This document shows, piece after piece, positions 40,300 to 49,755 of a DNA stretch of 64,000 bases (position 1 is its first letter; each line of letters opens with the position of its first letter). Source of the stretch: Lachnospiraceae bacterium. Its GTDB lineage: Bacteria; Bacillota; Clostridia; Lachnospirales; Lachnospiraceae. The stretch is taken from the NCBI GenBank assembly GCA_029053015.1, contig JAIDHX010000015.1:1-64000 (forward strand), given 5' to 3'. Both the position numbers and the translations under genes were made by a program. Below the pieces are notes generated by a model that did no database searches, was not told where the DNA came from, and saw only the letters and a program-made list of their open reading frames with translations.

Positions 40300-41538
40300 A
40301 TGAAAAAAAGCGCGAGGGCGGCGGGATTTTCGGCATTGCTGTTTGCGGCGTGTATCTGCGGCGGCTGTGGGAAGGATGCTTCAGCGGTGGTGACAACGGA
40401 AAACACACTTCTGATGGCGGAAACAGAGGATGAAAGGGAAAGCTGGACTGAGACTGGCGGAGACGAAAGGACGGACGATAGCGCTGCGGATGTAGGGGAA
40501 GGCAGCGGAGATGTAAATGATGCGGAAACCGCCGGCGTGGCTTTGGCGGAAACCGGCGATACGGAAAACGAGACGAAAGAAACTGACAATATTGTCACAA
40601 TAACGATTTCCGCAGCGGGAGACGTCACTCTTGGCAATTATCTGGGGCAGGATTATACGCGTTCTTTTGTGCAGACCTATGAGGAACAGGGAAATGCGTA
40701 CTTTTTTCAGAATGTGCTGGAATATTTTCTGGACGATGATATGACGATTGTAAATTTTGAAGGCGTGCTCACGGAGTCCGAGGAAATTCAGGAAAAAGAC
40801 TTTAATATGAAGGGCGAGCCGGAGTATGTCTACATTCTCACCGAGGGTAGTGTGGAGGCGGTCAGCTTTGGCAATAACCACAGGCTGGATTATCTTACGC
40901 AGGGAAGTCGGGATACGGTGGACATGTTTGAGGAGGCGGATATTGCTTACGCCTACGACAATATAACCGGCATTTATGAGACGAAGGGCATACGCATCGG
41001 CTTTGTGTCGGTAAACGAGGCAAGTCAGGGTGTGGCGGTGGAAAAATATTTAAAAGAAGGCATTGCGAAGCTTCGTGATGAAGAAGAGGCGGATTTGGTG
41101 ATTGCCTGCTGCCACTGGGGAATTGAGGGAGACAACTATCCTGAAGATTACCAAAAGGAACTTGGACACAAATGCATTGACTGGGGCGCTGACCTTGTGC
41201 TGGGCGCGCATCCGCATGTGCTTCAGGGTATAGAGGTGTACGAGGGCAAATTTATCGTGTACAGCCTGGGCAATTTCTGCTTTGGTGCCAACCGCAATCC
41301 GTCGGATAAGGACACCATGATTTTCCGCCAGACCTTTACCTTTGTGGATGGCGTAAAAAAGGAGGACAGGGAGGTAAGGGTCATTCCCTGTTCCATCAGC
41401 TCAGTTCCGGAACGGAATGATTTCTGTCCGACGCCGGCGCAGGACGAGGAATACACGCGGATTCTGGGGCGGATTAATCAGTACAGCGAGCCGTTTGACG
41501 TTATTTTCGACGAAAAAGGGTGGTATCGGAAAGATTGA
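40300..41538 (+). CDS. CapA-family (PGA_cap) lipoprotein
   Basis: 412 residues from ATG 40300 (ACGGAGG upstream). A signal peptide with cysteines at FAAC and GGC suggests lipid attachment. A Thr/Glu/Asp-rich linker to about residue 100 is followed by the metallophosphoesterase-like CapA domain: SAAGDVTLGNYLG, VNFEGVLTES, FGNNHRLDY, CCHWGIEGDNYP, GAHPHVLQGIE and YSLGNFCFGAN. CapA domains act in poly-gamma-glutamate export or related wall polymers; no capBC genes are near, so the real role is open. FGNNHRLDY has Arg where Ala or Thr is usual. Confidence 0.87.
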   Translation: MKKSARAAGFSALLFAACICGGCGKDASAVVTTENTLLMAETEDERESWTETGGDERTDDSAADVGEGSGDVNDAETAGVALAETGDTENETKETDNIVTITISAAGDVTLGNYLGQDYTRSFVQTYEEQGNAYFFQNVLEYFLDDDMTIVNFEGVLTESEEIQEKDFNMKGEPEYVYILTEGSVEAVSFGNNHRLDYLTQGSRDTVDMFEEADIAYAYDNITGIYETKGIRIGFVSVNEASQGVAVEKYLKEGIAKLRDEEEADLVIACCHWGIEGDNYPEDYQKELGHKCIDWGADLVLGAHPHVLQGIEVYEGKFIVYSLGNFCFGANRNPSDKDTMIFRQTFTFVDGVKKEDREVRVIPCSISSVPERNDFCPTPAQDEEYTRILGRINQYSEPFDVIFDEKGWYRKD

Positions 41539-41562
41539 TATGAAGTAAAGAAGGAGAGAAAC

Positions 41563-42699
41563 ATGGAAAAGAGAAGAATGGACAAACTGGGAATTGAAAC
41601 ATCACTGCTGGGATTTGGCTGTATGCGGTTTCCGACGACGGCCGACGGGAAGATTGATGAGGAAAAAGCGCAGGCAATGCTGGATAAGGCGATTGCGGCG
41701 GGCGTCAATTACATAGATACGGCGTATCCGTATCACAATAAGGAGAGCGAGCCTTTTGTGGGAAGGGCGCTTAAAAAATATGACAGGAGTTCCTTTTATC
41801 TGGCGACCAAGCTGCCGGCGTGGCTGGTGAAAAGTCTGGACGATGCAAAAAGGTATTTTGAGGAGCAGCTTCAGAGGCTGCAGACAGATTATATTGATTT
41901 CTACCTGCTGCATGCGATGGGCGGCAGCAGCTACCGCAAAATGGTGGAGATGGGTGTGGTGGAGTACTGCGAAAAGCTGAAGGCGGAAGGACGTATCAAG
42001 TATTTTGGTTTCTCTTTCCATGATTCTTACGAGGCATTTGCGGAGATTCTTGGTGACAGGGACTGGGATTTCTGCCAGATCCAGTTAAACTATATGGATG
42101 CGGAGGAGCAGGCGGGTATGCGCGGTTACCGGCTTGCGGAGGAAAAAGGCGTTCCCCTCGTTATCATGGAGCCTGTAAAGGGCGGTTCGCTTTCGGTGTT
42201 TGCAGATGATATTACCGCAAAGCTGCGGGCGCTTGACCATGAGGCAAGTACAGCTTCCTTTGCCCTGCGGTGGGTGGGAAGCCTGCCGAATGTCAAGGTC
42301 GTTTTAAGCGGCATGTCAGCCATGGAGCAGGTGGAGGATAACCTGAAGACCTTTTCGGATTTCAAGCCGCTTTCCGAGCAGGAAGCGTCCACGATAGAAG
42401 AGATTGTGGCAATGATAAGAGGCAGGGTACAGAATGGATGTACGGGCTGCCGCTACTGTATGCCCTGTCCCGCGGGCGTCAAGATTCCGGAGTGCTTTGC
42501 CGCATGGAATACCTACCATATGTACCAGAATTATAATGTGGTGCGTTGGAACTGGGAGCAGGGAATCGGAGAGGCGGCACAGGCGAAGAACTGTATCAAG
42601 TGCGGCAAGTGTGAATCGCTCTGCCCGCAGAAGCTTTCCATCAGGGAAGACCTTGCGAGGGTGCAGAGTGATTTGGAACGGAAGGAAATGATTTTATAG
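41563..42699 (+). CDS. Aldo/keto reductase with C-terminal 4Fe-4S domain
   Basis: 378 residues. AKR barrel residues are in place (NYIDTAYPYH with Asp/Tyr, LATKLP with Lys, YLLHAM with His), and the C terminus has two cysteine clusters, CTGCRYCMPCPAGV and CIKCGKCESLCPQ. It belongs to the same general class as the protein at 1355 but the two differ over most of their length. GGAGAG precedes the start. It is 24 bp after the CapA gene and 1 bp before the AraC regulator, suggesting an operon. Substrate unknown. Confidence 0.9.
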   Translation: MEKRRMDKLGIETSLLGFGCMRFPTTADGKIDEEKAQAMLDKAIAAGVNYIDTAYPYHNKESEPFVGRALKKYDRSSFYLATKLPAWLVKSLDDAKRYFEEQLQRLQTDYIDFYLLHAMGGSSYRKMVEMGVVEYCEKLKAEGRIKYFGFSFHDSYEAFAEILGDRDWDFCQIQLNYMDAEEQAGMRGYRLAEEKGVPLVIMEPVKGGSLSVFADDITAKLRALDHEASTASFALRWVGSLPNVKVVLSGMSAMEQVEDNLKTFSDFKPLSEQEASTIEEIVAMIRGRVQNGCTGCRYCMPCPAGVKIPECFAAWNTYHMYQNYNVVRWNWEQGIGEAAQAKNCIKCGKCESLCPQKLSIREDLARVQSDLERKEMIL

Positions 42700-42700
42700 A

Positions 42701-43594
42701 ATGGAAAAAGCATATAAATTAGACTTTGCCAATGAAAAGAAGGGCAGTCTGTTTGTAAACTGCTGCGGATGTTCAAAGACGGCGCCACTGCACAGCTTTG
42801 GCCCGGCAGTCAAGCCCCATTATCTGATTCACTACATATTGAGCGGGAAGGGGATTTTTCGTTTTGGAGGCAGGGAATATTGTCTTGAGGCGGGCTACGG
42901 CTTTCTGATATGTCCGGAAGAACTGGCATTTTATCAGGCAGATGAAAAAGACCCATGGACCTATGTGTGGGTGGGCTTTGACGGAAGCGAGGCGGAGTAT
43001 TACCTGCAAAATATGGGACTTTCCGTCAATCATCCGATTTTTAAGAGCGATCACTCGGAAGAATTGTACGGAGCGGTACGGGATATGATGGAGCACAATA
43101 CCTTTGGTATGGCAAATGATTTGCGGCGGAACGGGCAGCTGGCGGTTTTTTTGTCCTTGATTGCTTCTGATGCCGATGTGATTGATAAAAACGAATCCGA
43201 TGGTGGAAACAGGTATGTCCGCAAGGCGGTTTCGTTCATTCAGAGCAATTACTGTAATGCAATTAAGGTGACGGATATTGCCAGATATGTCTGCATTGAC
43301 AGGAGTTATCTCTACATTCTTTTTCAAAACCATTTGGGAACCTCGCCACAGCAGTTTCTGACAGCCTTTCGGATAGCAAAGGCGGGAGAACTGTTGGAGT
43401 CCACCTCCTATTCTGTGGAAAGCATTGCATTTTCCTGCGGATATGCGAATGTACTGAATTTTACCAAAGCGTTTCACAACATGAAAGGTGTTTCTCCTTC
43501 TGTTTTTCGCAGGCAGGCAAGAGAAGAAGGCAGGCAGGGCAAGGAAAGGCTTAAGGAAATTGAAGGCCTGTTGGCTCTGGGCGCAAGAGAATAA
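42701..43594 (+). CDS. AraC-family transcriptional regulator
   Basis: 297 residues. An N-terminal cupin-like sugar-binding domain (KPHYLIHYILSGKGIFRFGGREYCLEAGYGFLICP) precedes two HTHs of the AraC type (VTDIARYVCIDRSYLYILFQNHLGTSPQQFL and SIAFSCGYANVLNFTKAFHNMKGVSPSVFR). It starts 1 bp after the reductase stop and lies directly upstream of galK and galT, so it is the likely activator of the galactose genes. The galK promoter has a TATAAT but no clear -35, which fits activator dependence. Confidence 0.9.
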   Translation: MEKAYKLDFANEKKGSLFVNCCGCSKTAPLHSFGPAVKPHYLIHYILSGKGIFRFGGREYCLEAGYGFLICPEELAFYQADEKDPWTYVWVGFDGSEAEYYLQNMGLSVNHPIFKSDHSEELYGAVRDMMEHNTFGMANDLRRNGQLAVFLSLIASDADVIDKNESDGGNRYVRKAVSFIQSNYCNAIKVTDIARYVCIDRSYLYILFQNHLGTSPQQFLTAFRIAKAGELLESTSYSVESIAFSCGYANVLNFTKAFHNMKGVSPSVFRRQAREEGRQGKERLKEIEGLLALGARE

Positions 43595-43661
43595 ATCTAT
43601 ATATTAAACATTTTGACAGGTTAAAAAAACAAATTGATATGGTAATTGGTTTGTCTTTTTA

Positions 43662-43667
43662 TATAAT
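43662..43667 (+). promoter_or_regulatory. galK -10 element, no clear -35
   Basis: TATAAT 52 bp before galK. No good -35 lies at 16-18 bp; the nearest TTGATA is 22 bp away. This is typical of a promoter that needs an AraC-type activator. A second weak candidate, TTGACA at 43613, has no good -10. Confidence 0.5.
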
Positions 43668-43719
43668 AAAATTAGAGAAAAAGTCCGCGGAAACCGTATA
43701 AGGGGCGGACGGGAAGGGT

Positions 43720-44895
43720 ATGGCAAAAAATATGAAAGAAAAAATGCTGAAAACATTTGCAGAGGTGTTTGGGGATGCAGAGGGAGTCAGACTGTATTTT
43801 GCGCCGGGGCGTGTCAATCTGATAGGAGAACACACCGATTATAATGGCGGGCATGTGTTTCCCTGTGCGCTGACTATCGGCACTTACGGAGCGGTGCGGA
43901 AGAGGAACGACAATAAGCTTCGTTTTTATTCCATGAACTTTGATAAGCTGGGCGTGATAGAGTCTTCCTTGGAGGATTTGAAGCCCTGTAAAGAAGCGGG
44001 CTGGACAAACTATCCCAAGGGCGTTATATGGGCGTTCGGGGAAAAGGAAATGAAAGTGCCCTGTGGCATGGATTTTATGCTGAACGGCAACATCCCGAAT
44101 GGATCAGGACTTTCTTCCTCTGCCTCGGTGGAGGTGCTGACAGGTTTCGTTTTGCGGGATTTGTTTGGATTTGAGGTGAGCAATCAGGAACTTGCGCTAA
44201 TCGGGCAGTTTTCGGAAAATCAGTTTAACGGTGTCAACTGTGGCATCATGGACCAGTTCGCAATTGCCATGGGCAAAGAGGAGCATGCCATTTTTCTGGA
44301 TACGGCGGATTTGTCTTATGAGTATGCGCCGGTCAGGCTTACGGGTGCGAAAATTGTGATTGCCTGCTCCAACAAAAAGCGCGGGCTGGGAGACTCCAAA
44401 TACAACGAGCGCAGAAGCGAATGTGAGGAAGCGCTGCGCGAACTGCAAAAGGTGATGGACATCAAAGCACTGGGCGATTTGGACGAGGAAACCTTTGAGG
44501 CAAACTGCAATGCCATTGCCGACGAAGTGCGTGTAAGGCGCGCCAGACATGCCGTGTATGAGAACCGTCGTACCATAAAAGCGGTTGAGGCGCTGAAACG
44601 GAATGATATCGAGCTTTTCGGAAAGCTGATGAACCAGTCTCATGTATCCCTGCGGGACGATTATGAGGTAACGGGTATCGAACTGGATACGCTGGTAGAA
44701 GAGGCGTGGAAGGTGGACGGCGTTATCGGCTCCCGTATGACGGGCGCGGGCTTTGGCGGCTGTACCGTCAGCATGGTAAAAGATGAGGCGATTGACAATT
44801 TTATTGAGCAGGTAGGAAAAGCATATAAAGAAAAAATCGGGTACGAGGCGGACTTCTATGTGGTGGAAATCGGCGACGGACCGGTGGTATTGTAA
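43720..44895 (+). CDS. galK: Galactokinase
   Basis: 391 residues, full length. The GHMP-kinase motifs are complete: galactokinase signature GRVNLIGEHTDYNGG, ATP loop PNGSGLSSSASVEV, and MTGAGFGGCTVS. It phosphorylates galactose at C1 with ATP in the Leloir pathway. The start is a little uncertain: GAAGGG is only two bases before ATG 43720, and ATG 43732 is about 13 bases away. galT follows 22 bp later in one operon. Confidence 0.96.
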   Translation: MAKNMKEKMLKTFAEVFGDAEGVRLYFAPGRVNLIGEHTDYNGGHVFPCALTIGTYGAVRKRNDNKLRFYSMNFDKLGVIESSLEDLKPCKEAGWTNYPKGVIWAFGEKEMKVPCGMDFMLNGNIPNGSGLSSSASVEVLTGFVLRDLFGFEVSNQELALIGQFSENQFNGVNCGIMDQFAIAMGKEEHAIFLDTADLSYEYAPVRLTGAKIVIACSNKKRGLGDSKYNERRSECEEALRELQKVMDIKALGDLDEETFEANCNAIADEVRVRRARHAVYENRRTIKAVEALKRNDIELFGKLMNQSHVSLRDDYEVTGIELDTLVEEAWKVDGVIGSRMTGAGFGGCTVSMVKDEAIDNFIEQVGKAYKEKIGYEADFYVVEIGDGPVVL

Positions 44896-44917
44896 TTGAG
44901 GAAAGGAAGGAAATCAT

Positions 44918-46471
44918 ATGATACAGACATATATTGAAAGATTGACAGAGTATGGATTAAGAACGGGTCTGATAGAGCCGGCAGATAAAATTTATACGGT
45001 GAACCGGCTGCTGGAGCTTTTTGGATTGGATGCGCCGGAAGATGACATGAGTGTCGAAAATGGCAGCGGGCAGGCGGTCGAAAGCGGCTGCGCTGAGGAA
45101 CAGAAGCAGGATATAGGAGCGGAGCTGGAGCAGATTCTTGCCGGTATGCTGGATTATGCCTGCGAGAAAGGGCTGGTTCCTGAAAACAGCGTCGCTTACA
45201 GGGATTTATTTGACACAAAGATAATGGGGCTTTTGGTGCCGCGCCCCAGCGAGGTGATTGAGAAGTTTCAGAGTCTTTATGAAAAGGGACCGGAGGCAGC
45301 AACGGACTATTACTATAAGCTCAGTTGTGACTCAGATTATATCCGGCGTTACCGGATTGCCCGCGATGAAAAGTGGGTGACTGCAACGGAGTACGGCGAT
45401 TTGGATGTTACCATCAACCTCTCCAAGCCGGAAAAGGATCCAAAGGCAATTGCGGCAGCAAAGAACGCAAAGCAGTCCGGCTATCCCAAGTGTCTGCTCT
45501 GCCGGGAAAACGAAGGCTATGCAGGCAGGCTCAATCATCCGGCGAGACAGAATCACAGAATTATACCGGTGACAATCAATGACAGCAGGTGGGGCTTCCA
45601 GTATTCGCCCTATGTATATTACAACGAGCACTGCATTGTGTTTAACAGCGAGCACATTCCCATGAAAATTGAACATGCGACTTTCTGCAAGCTGTTTGAT
45701 TTTGTAAAGCAGTTTCCTCACTATTTTGTCGGCTCCAATGCGGACTTGCCCATTGTGGGAGGCTCTATTTTAAGCCACGACCATTTTCAGGGCGGACACT
45801 ATGAATTTGCCATGGCGAAAGCGCCTGTGGAGGAAACTTTCTCCGTGAACGGCTTTGAGGACGTAGAGGCGGGAATTGTCAAATGGCCCATGTCTGTCAT
45901 TCGTCTCAGCGGAACGGATACGGACAGAATTATCGCACTGGCGGACAGGATACTGGATACCTGGCGCGGCTACACCGACGAGGCTTCCTTTATTTTTGCC
46001 GAGACCGACGGGGAGCCGCACAATACCATTACGCCCATTGCAAGGAAGCGGGGCGATAAGTACGAGCTGGATTTGGTTCTGCGCAACAATATTACCACCG
46101 AGGAGCATCCCCTTGGCGTTTACCATCCCCATGCCAAACTGCACCACATCAAGAAGGAAAATATCGGACTGATTGAGGTGATGGGGCTTGCGGTGCTTCC
46201 TGCCCGTCTGAAAACGGAGATGGCAGAGCTGAAGCAGGCGATTTTATCCGGCAGCGACTTGCGGGCAGACGAAGCGCTCTCCAAGCATGCCGACTGGGTA
46301 GAGCAGTTCCTTCCGAAGTATGAAAAAGTAGATGCGTCCAATATCGATGGCATTATCGAGGACGAAATCGGACAGGTATTTCTGCACGTCCTTGAGGACG
46401 CCGGCGTTTACAAGCGCACGCCGGAAGGACGGGAAGGATTTATGCGGTTTATTGCGGCGGTGAGCCGGTAA
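44918..46471 (+). CDS. galT: UDP-glucose--hexose-1-phosphate uridylyltransferase, class II
   Basis: 517 residues, the length of the Gram-positive class II GalT. Recognisable parts are the NPxK-like central region, PKCLLCRENEGYAGRLNHPARQNHR, VGGSILSHDHFQGGHYEFAMAKAP and HPHAKLHHIKKENIGLIEVMG. It exchanges galactose-1-phosphate and UDP-glucose. An insert at residues 42-70 rich in Glu/Ser is unusual but the frame stays intact. No galE is in the window. Confidence 0.94.
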   Translation: MIQTYIERLTEYGLRTGLIEPADKIYTVNRLLELFGLDAPEDDMSVENGSGQAVESGCAEEQKQDIGAELEQILAGMLDYACEKGLVPENSVAYRDLFDTKIMGLLVPRPSEVIEKFQSLYEKGPEAATDYYYKLSCDSDYIRRYRIARDEKWVTATEYGDLDVTINLSKPEKDPKAIAAAKNAKQSGYPKCLLCRENEGYAGRLNHPARQNHRIIPVTINDSRWGFQYSPYVYYNEHCIVFNSEHIPMKIEHATFCKLFDFVKQFPHYFVGSNADLPIVGGSILSHDHFQGGHYEFAMAKAPVEETFSVNGFEDVEAGIVKWPMSVIRLSGTDTDRIIALADRILDTWRGYTDEASFIFAETDGEPHNTITPIARKRGDKYELDLVLRNNITTEEHPLGVYHPHAKLHHIKKENIGLIEVMGLAVLPARLKTEMAELKQAILSGSDLRADEALSKHADWVEQFLPKYEKVDASNIDGIIEDEIGQVFLHVLEDAGVYKRTPEGREGFMRFIAAVSR

Positions 46472-46495
46472 ATCATCATTCTTTCCATTTTTATG

Positions 46496-46546
46496 TTGAC
46501 ATATCATTCTACAAGTTGTAATATGATAACATACTACAGATTGTAG
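46496..46546 (+). promoter_or_regulatory. Promoter with two BlaI-type operators
   Basis: TTGACA (46496-46501), 17-bp spacer, TAATAT (46519-46524). CTACAAGTTGTA (46509-46520) overlaps the spacer and -10, and CTACAGATTGTAG (46534-46546) covers the start of the transcript. Both have the TACA/TGTA half-sites recognised by BlaI/MecI repressors. Confidence 0.85.
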
Positions 46547-46565
46547 AACAGGAGAATATGGCAGC

Positions 46566-46925
46566 ATGAGTGAATTGAGGATGGGAACTGCGGAAGCAAA
46601 ATTTGCAGACATGATCTGGGATAACGAACCGGTTTCATCGGGCGATCTGGCGAAACTGGCAAATAAGGAATTTGAGTGGAAAAAGACGACCTCGTTTACC
46701 GTATTAAAAAGACTGTGTGAACGAGGTCTTTTTCAAAATCAGAACGGGATTGTGACATCTCTGATAGCCAAAGAGGAGTTTTATGCACGTCACAGTGCGT
46801 CGTATGTGGAGGAAACATTCGGAGGCTCTTTGCCTGCCTTTTTAACTGCATTTGGATCAAGAAAGAAACTGACGGATAAGGAAATTGATGAAATTCGGCA
46901 AATTATTGATTCTATGAGGGGGTAG
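46566..46925 (+). CDS. BlaI/MecI/CopY-family repressor
   Basis: 119 residues. The winged-helix core (LRMGTAEAKFADMIWDNEPVSSGDLAKLANKEFEWKKTTSFTVLKRL) and the C-terminal dimer helix with cleavage-prone region match BlaI. In known systems the repressor is cut when the membrane metalloprotease next door is activated. It sits 4 bp upstream of that M56 protease gene, behind two matching operators, so autoregulation is nearly certain. There is no beta-lactamase gene nearby, so the output differs from classical bla. Confidence 0.92.
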   Translation: MSELRMGTAEAKFADMIWDNEPVSSGDLAKLANKEFEWKKTTSFTVLKRLCERGLFQNQNGIVTSLIAKEEFYARHSASYVEETFGGSLPAFLTAFGSRKKLTDKEIDEIRQIIDSMRG

Positions 46926-46929
46926 GCAT

Positions 46930-49683
46930 ATGCTGGAGCAGATTTTTTTGAAAGTAATGGATATGAGCCGGATGGCAAGTATGGTCATTGTGGCGGTATT
47001 CCTTGTACGTATTTTATTAAAACGTTTTCCCAAGTATATTTCTTATTTACTCTGGAGCGTTGTGTTGTTCAGGCTGCTTTGCCCAATCACACTGGAATCA
47101 GATATCAGCCCTGTCCCGAATTTAGAACCTGTATTTTACGATTATACGTCGGAAAAAAATGCCGTTTCGCCGAAAGAGCCGGACGAATTGGTTGTCCCGC
47201 ATACCGGTGGTGAAACAGAGAAAGATCCGGAAATCGGACAGGTTACACCCGCGCAGACTGCATCTGTGCAATTTCAGCCGGACGAAAACGTCAGGGCTAA
47301 GGAAGTTTCGTGGCAGGAGTTGTTTATTCTGTTCGGAAAGTATGTGTGGCTGGCGGGAATCGGTATCATGCTTTTGTACTGTGTGGTATCTGCCGTTATG
47401 GTTCGAAATAAAGTGTCACCATCCATTCCCCTGAAAGAAAACATTTATATGACGGATGAAGCGATATCTCCGTTTGTTATGGGTATCTTAAATCCCAGAA
47501 TTTATTTACCGGAGGGTCTCGGCGAAAAAGAACAGGAATATATCATTTTACATGAAAAGTTTCATATCAAACGTTTTGACCATGTTGTAAAGTTAGTGGC
47601 ATTTGCCGCGTTATGCATTCACTGGTTTAATCCGCTGGTATGGATTGCATTTGTTTTTTTCTGCAAGGATATGGAGATGAGCTGCGATGAAGCTGTCATA
47701 AAAAGGATGGGAGAAACGGTTAGGGCGGATTATTCCGCTTCCTTGCTGGCGCTTTCCACACAACGCCGCCTCATTGGCGGATTCCCTGTGGATTTCGGAG
47801 AAGGAGATACAAAGGACAGGGTTAAGAACCTGGCAACACTGCGGAAGACAAAAAGAGGGGTAATGGCAGTTTTGATTGCCGGCGTTGCCATTCTCATCGT
47901 ATGTCTGGCATTTACCCGTAAGGCATTCATTTCAGACGCAGACGTTCCCCAAAATGAAAATCATAGTGCGGAAAACGGGGGAATAACGGATAAGCCGGAG
48001 AAATCAGATGAACCGGAACCAATATATGTTTCTTTGGATATCACGGAATTTTATGTCACGCACAAGGGTGATTCGTCCAATCTCTATTATATTGACGAGA
48101 ACAATGTGCTATGGGGGTGCGGAAGTAACAATTATGGACAGCTCGGTCAGGGGACGCAGGACTATGACTTCCATGAGAATAAGGTGAAAATTGCGGAACA
48201 TGTTGTTCATGTGGACTATTCACAAAAAGGTTTTGTCATTTTCCTGACAGAAGACGACAAACTTTATGGATTTGGGAATGCCGGATGCGGGGCTTTACAG
48301 CAATATGAGGCATTTGATTGGGATAAATATGTAAATGGCGAGCACTACTATGTAAGAGAACCCTATTTACTCATGGAAGATGTAACGTATGCATGCTGCG
48401 GCAGGGATGATATTGTCTGTCTGAAAGAAGACGGAACAGTATGGACATGGGGAACGATTTTTGTGGAGGGATATGCATTTTATCCACCAAATGAGCTGTA
48501 TTTTAGTCAAAAACCAAAAATGATTTTAGAAAATGCCGTTTTGGTCACAGGTGGCTGGAATCATCACGCGGCCCTGCTTGCAAATGGGACAGTATGGACT
48601 TGGGGATATAATGATTCCGGAAACTGTGGTGTTGCAGACCTTACTGTGGTTAGTGAACCAACGATGGTTGCAGAGGATGTTGTGATGGTATGGACGAATC
48701 TTGCTGTGGATGGTTATTTGGAACTGGACGCGGAGAATCTTGCCATGGCATGGACGGGAAGGCTGAAGTATACAGAATATGATAACATTGCAGAGTATGG
48801 CGGTTGGTATCCAAGATTTTTGAATAATACGGTGATTCGAAAAGCAGACGGCTCGTACTGGGTGTGCGGCGAGAATGTGGGCACGGAAGAAAAGATGGTA
48901 CAGGGTGCAGAGGCTGCGTATCCTGTTATCTGTACCCATGAGTTTAGTCTTTGCCTGTTTCCTGAAGCAGAGGAGGAATCCGTTGAAATAAGGCAGGAGA
49001 CACTGGCAGATAAGGTACTTTCTTATACGCAATCGCCGACAGAAAACTTGTATTTTTTGATGGCGACGGAAATATCTTATGAGGGAAAAATGGTTAGAAT
49101 CAATGAGGAAGATACCGGGCGCTTGTTGGATTTGTTTCAGGATATCACAGTGGAGAAAATAGATGGATGGAAAACAGGGGAGCGCCTGTATACCTTGCTT
49201 TTGTATGGCGAAAGTCAGACGCAGGGGTGTATGGTGGAGGTATATGACGGCTGGGTAAGATTTAACTATAACTGGCAGGCTTGTTATAAAACCTCTGGCA
49301 ATGAGCTTGTTAGTGTGTTGGCTGAATTATATGATACTTCTGAAGAACTGCAGAAGATTTCTCCGGAAGAAGTGCTTTTATCTTCGTCGTTTGCCCAACA
49401 GCGTGGGTTTACGGAGGAGGATATTTTTTATGTCAATGGAAAACCTGCACTGCCAATGGAAACCGGATACGGAGAAATGCCGCCTGCGCAAGGGGAATGG
49501 TATTATGAGACATATTTATGCGTAGAGGGTATGTTTTTCGATTGGGAAGCAACCGCTTATCAGGTAATATATTGCATTGATTATCATGATGATAATGGCG
49601 TATATATGGAAGACGGTTATAGTAAGATTTGGAACTATTATGATTATGTTACAAATGAATGGATAGGGGGATATATTTTTTAA
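46930..49683 (+). CDS. M56 (BlaR1-like) metalloprotease fused to RCC1 repeats
   Basis: 917 residues. The N-terminal 330 form a BlaR1/MecR1 M56 domain with four membrane helices and the zinc site HEKFH (208-212) plus EMSCDEAV. After the last helix (AVLIAGVAILIVCLAF) the outside part carries RCC1-like repeats: VLWGCGSNNYGQLGQG, KLYGFGNAGCGALQ, TVWTWGTIFVEG and TVWTWGYNDSGNCG, about residues 365-680. A further region to the C terminus has no recognised fold. Classical BlaR1 has a penicillin-binding sensor instead. The RCC1 propeller likely binds another ligand and triggers cleavage of the BlaI-like protein. Confidence 0.88.
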   Translation: MLEQIFLKVMDMSRMASMVIVAVFLVRILLKRFPKYISYLLWSVVLFRLLCPITLESDISPVPNLEPVFYDYTSEKNAVSPKEPDELVVPHTGGETEKDPEIGQVTPAQTASVQFQPDENVRAKEVSWQELFILFGKYVWLAGIGIMLLYCVVSAVMVRNKVSPSIPLKENIYMTDEAISPFVMGILNPRIYLPEGLGEKEQEYIILHEKFHIKRFDHVVKLVAFAALCIHWFNPLVWIAFVFFCKDMEMSCDEAVIKRMGETVRADYSASLLALSTQRRLIGGFPVDFGEGDTKDRVKNLATLRKTKRGVMAVLIAGVAILIVCLAFTRKAFISDADVPQNENHSAENGGITDKPEKSDEPEPIYVSLDITEFYVTHKGDSSNLYYIDENNVLWGCGSNNYGQLGQGTQDYDFHENKVKIAEHVVHVDYSQKGFVIFLTEDDKLYGFGNAGCGALQQYEAFDWDKYVNGEHYYVREPYLLMEDVTYACCGRDDIVCLKEDGTVWTWGTIFVEGYAFYPPNELYFSQKPKMILENAVLVTGGWNHHAALLANGTVWTWGYNDSGNCGVADLTVVSEPTMVAEDVVMVWTNLAVDGYLELDAENLAMAWTGRLKYTEYDNIAEYGGWYPRFLNNTVIRKADGSYWVCGENVGTEEKMVQGAEAAYPVICTHEFSLCLFPEAEEESVEIRQETLADKVLSYTQSPTENLYFLMATEISYEGKMVRINEEDTGRLLDLFQDITVEKIDGWKTGERLYTLLLYGESQTQGCMVEVYDGWVRFNYNWQACYKTSGNELVSVLAELYDTSEELQKISPEEVLLSSSFAQQRGFTEEDIFYVNGKPALPMETGYGEMPPAQGEWYYETYLCVEGMFFDWEATAYQVIYCIDYHDDNGVYMEDGYSKIWNYYDYVTNEWIGGYIF

Positions 49684-49755
49684 AAAATAAGAAAACAGGA
49701 AGAACACAGCGGATTATAAATAGAATGGAAATTTTGATACATAGGAGAGCGCGCA

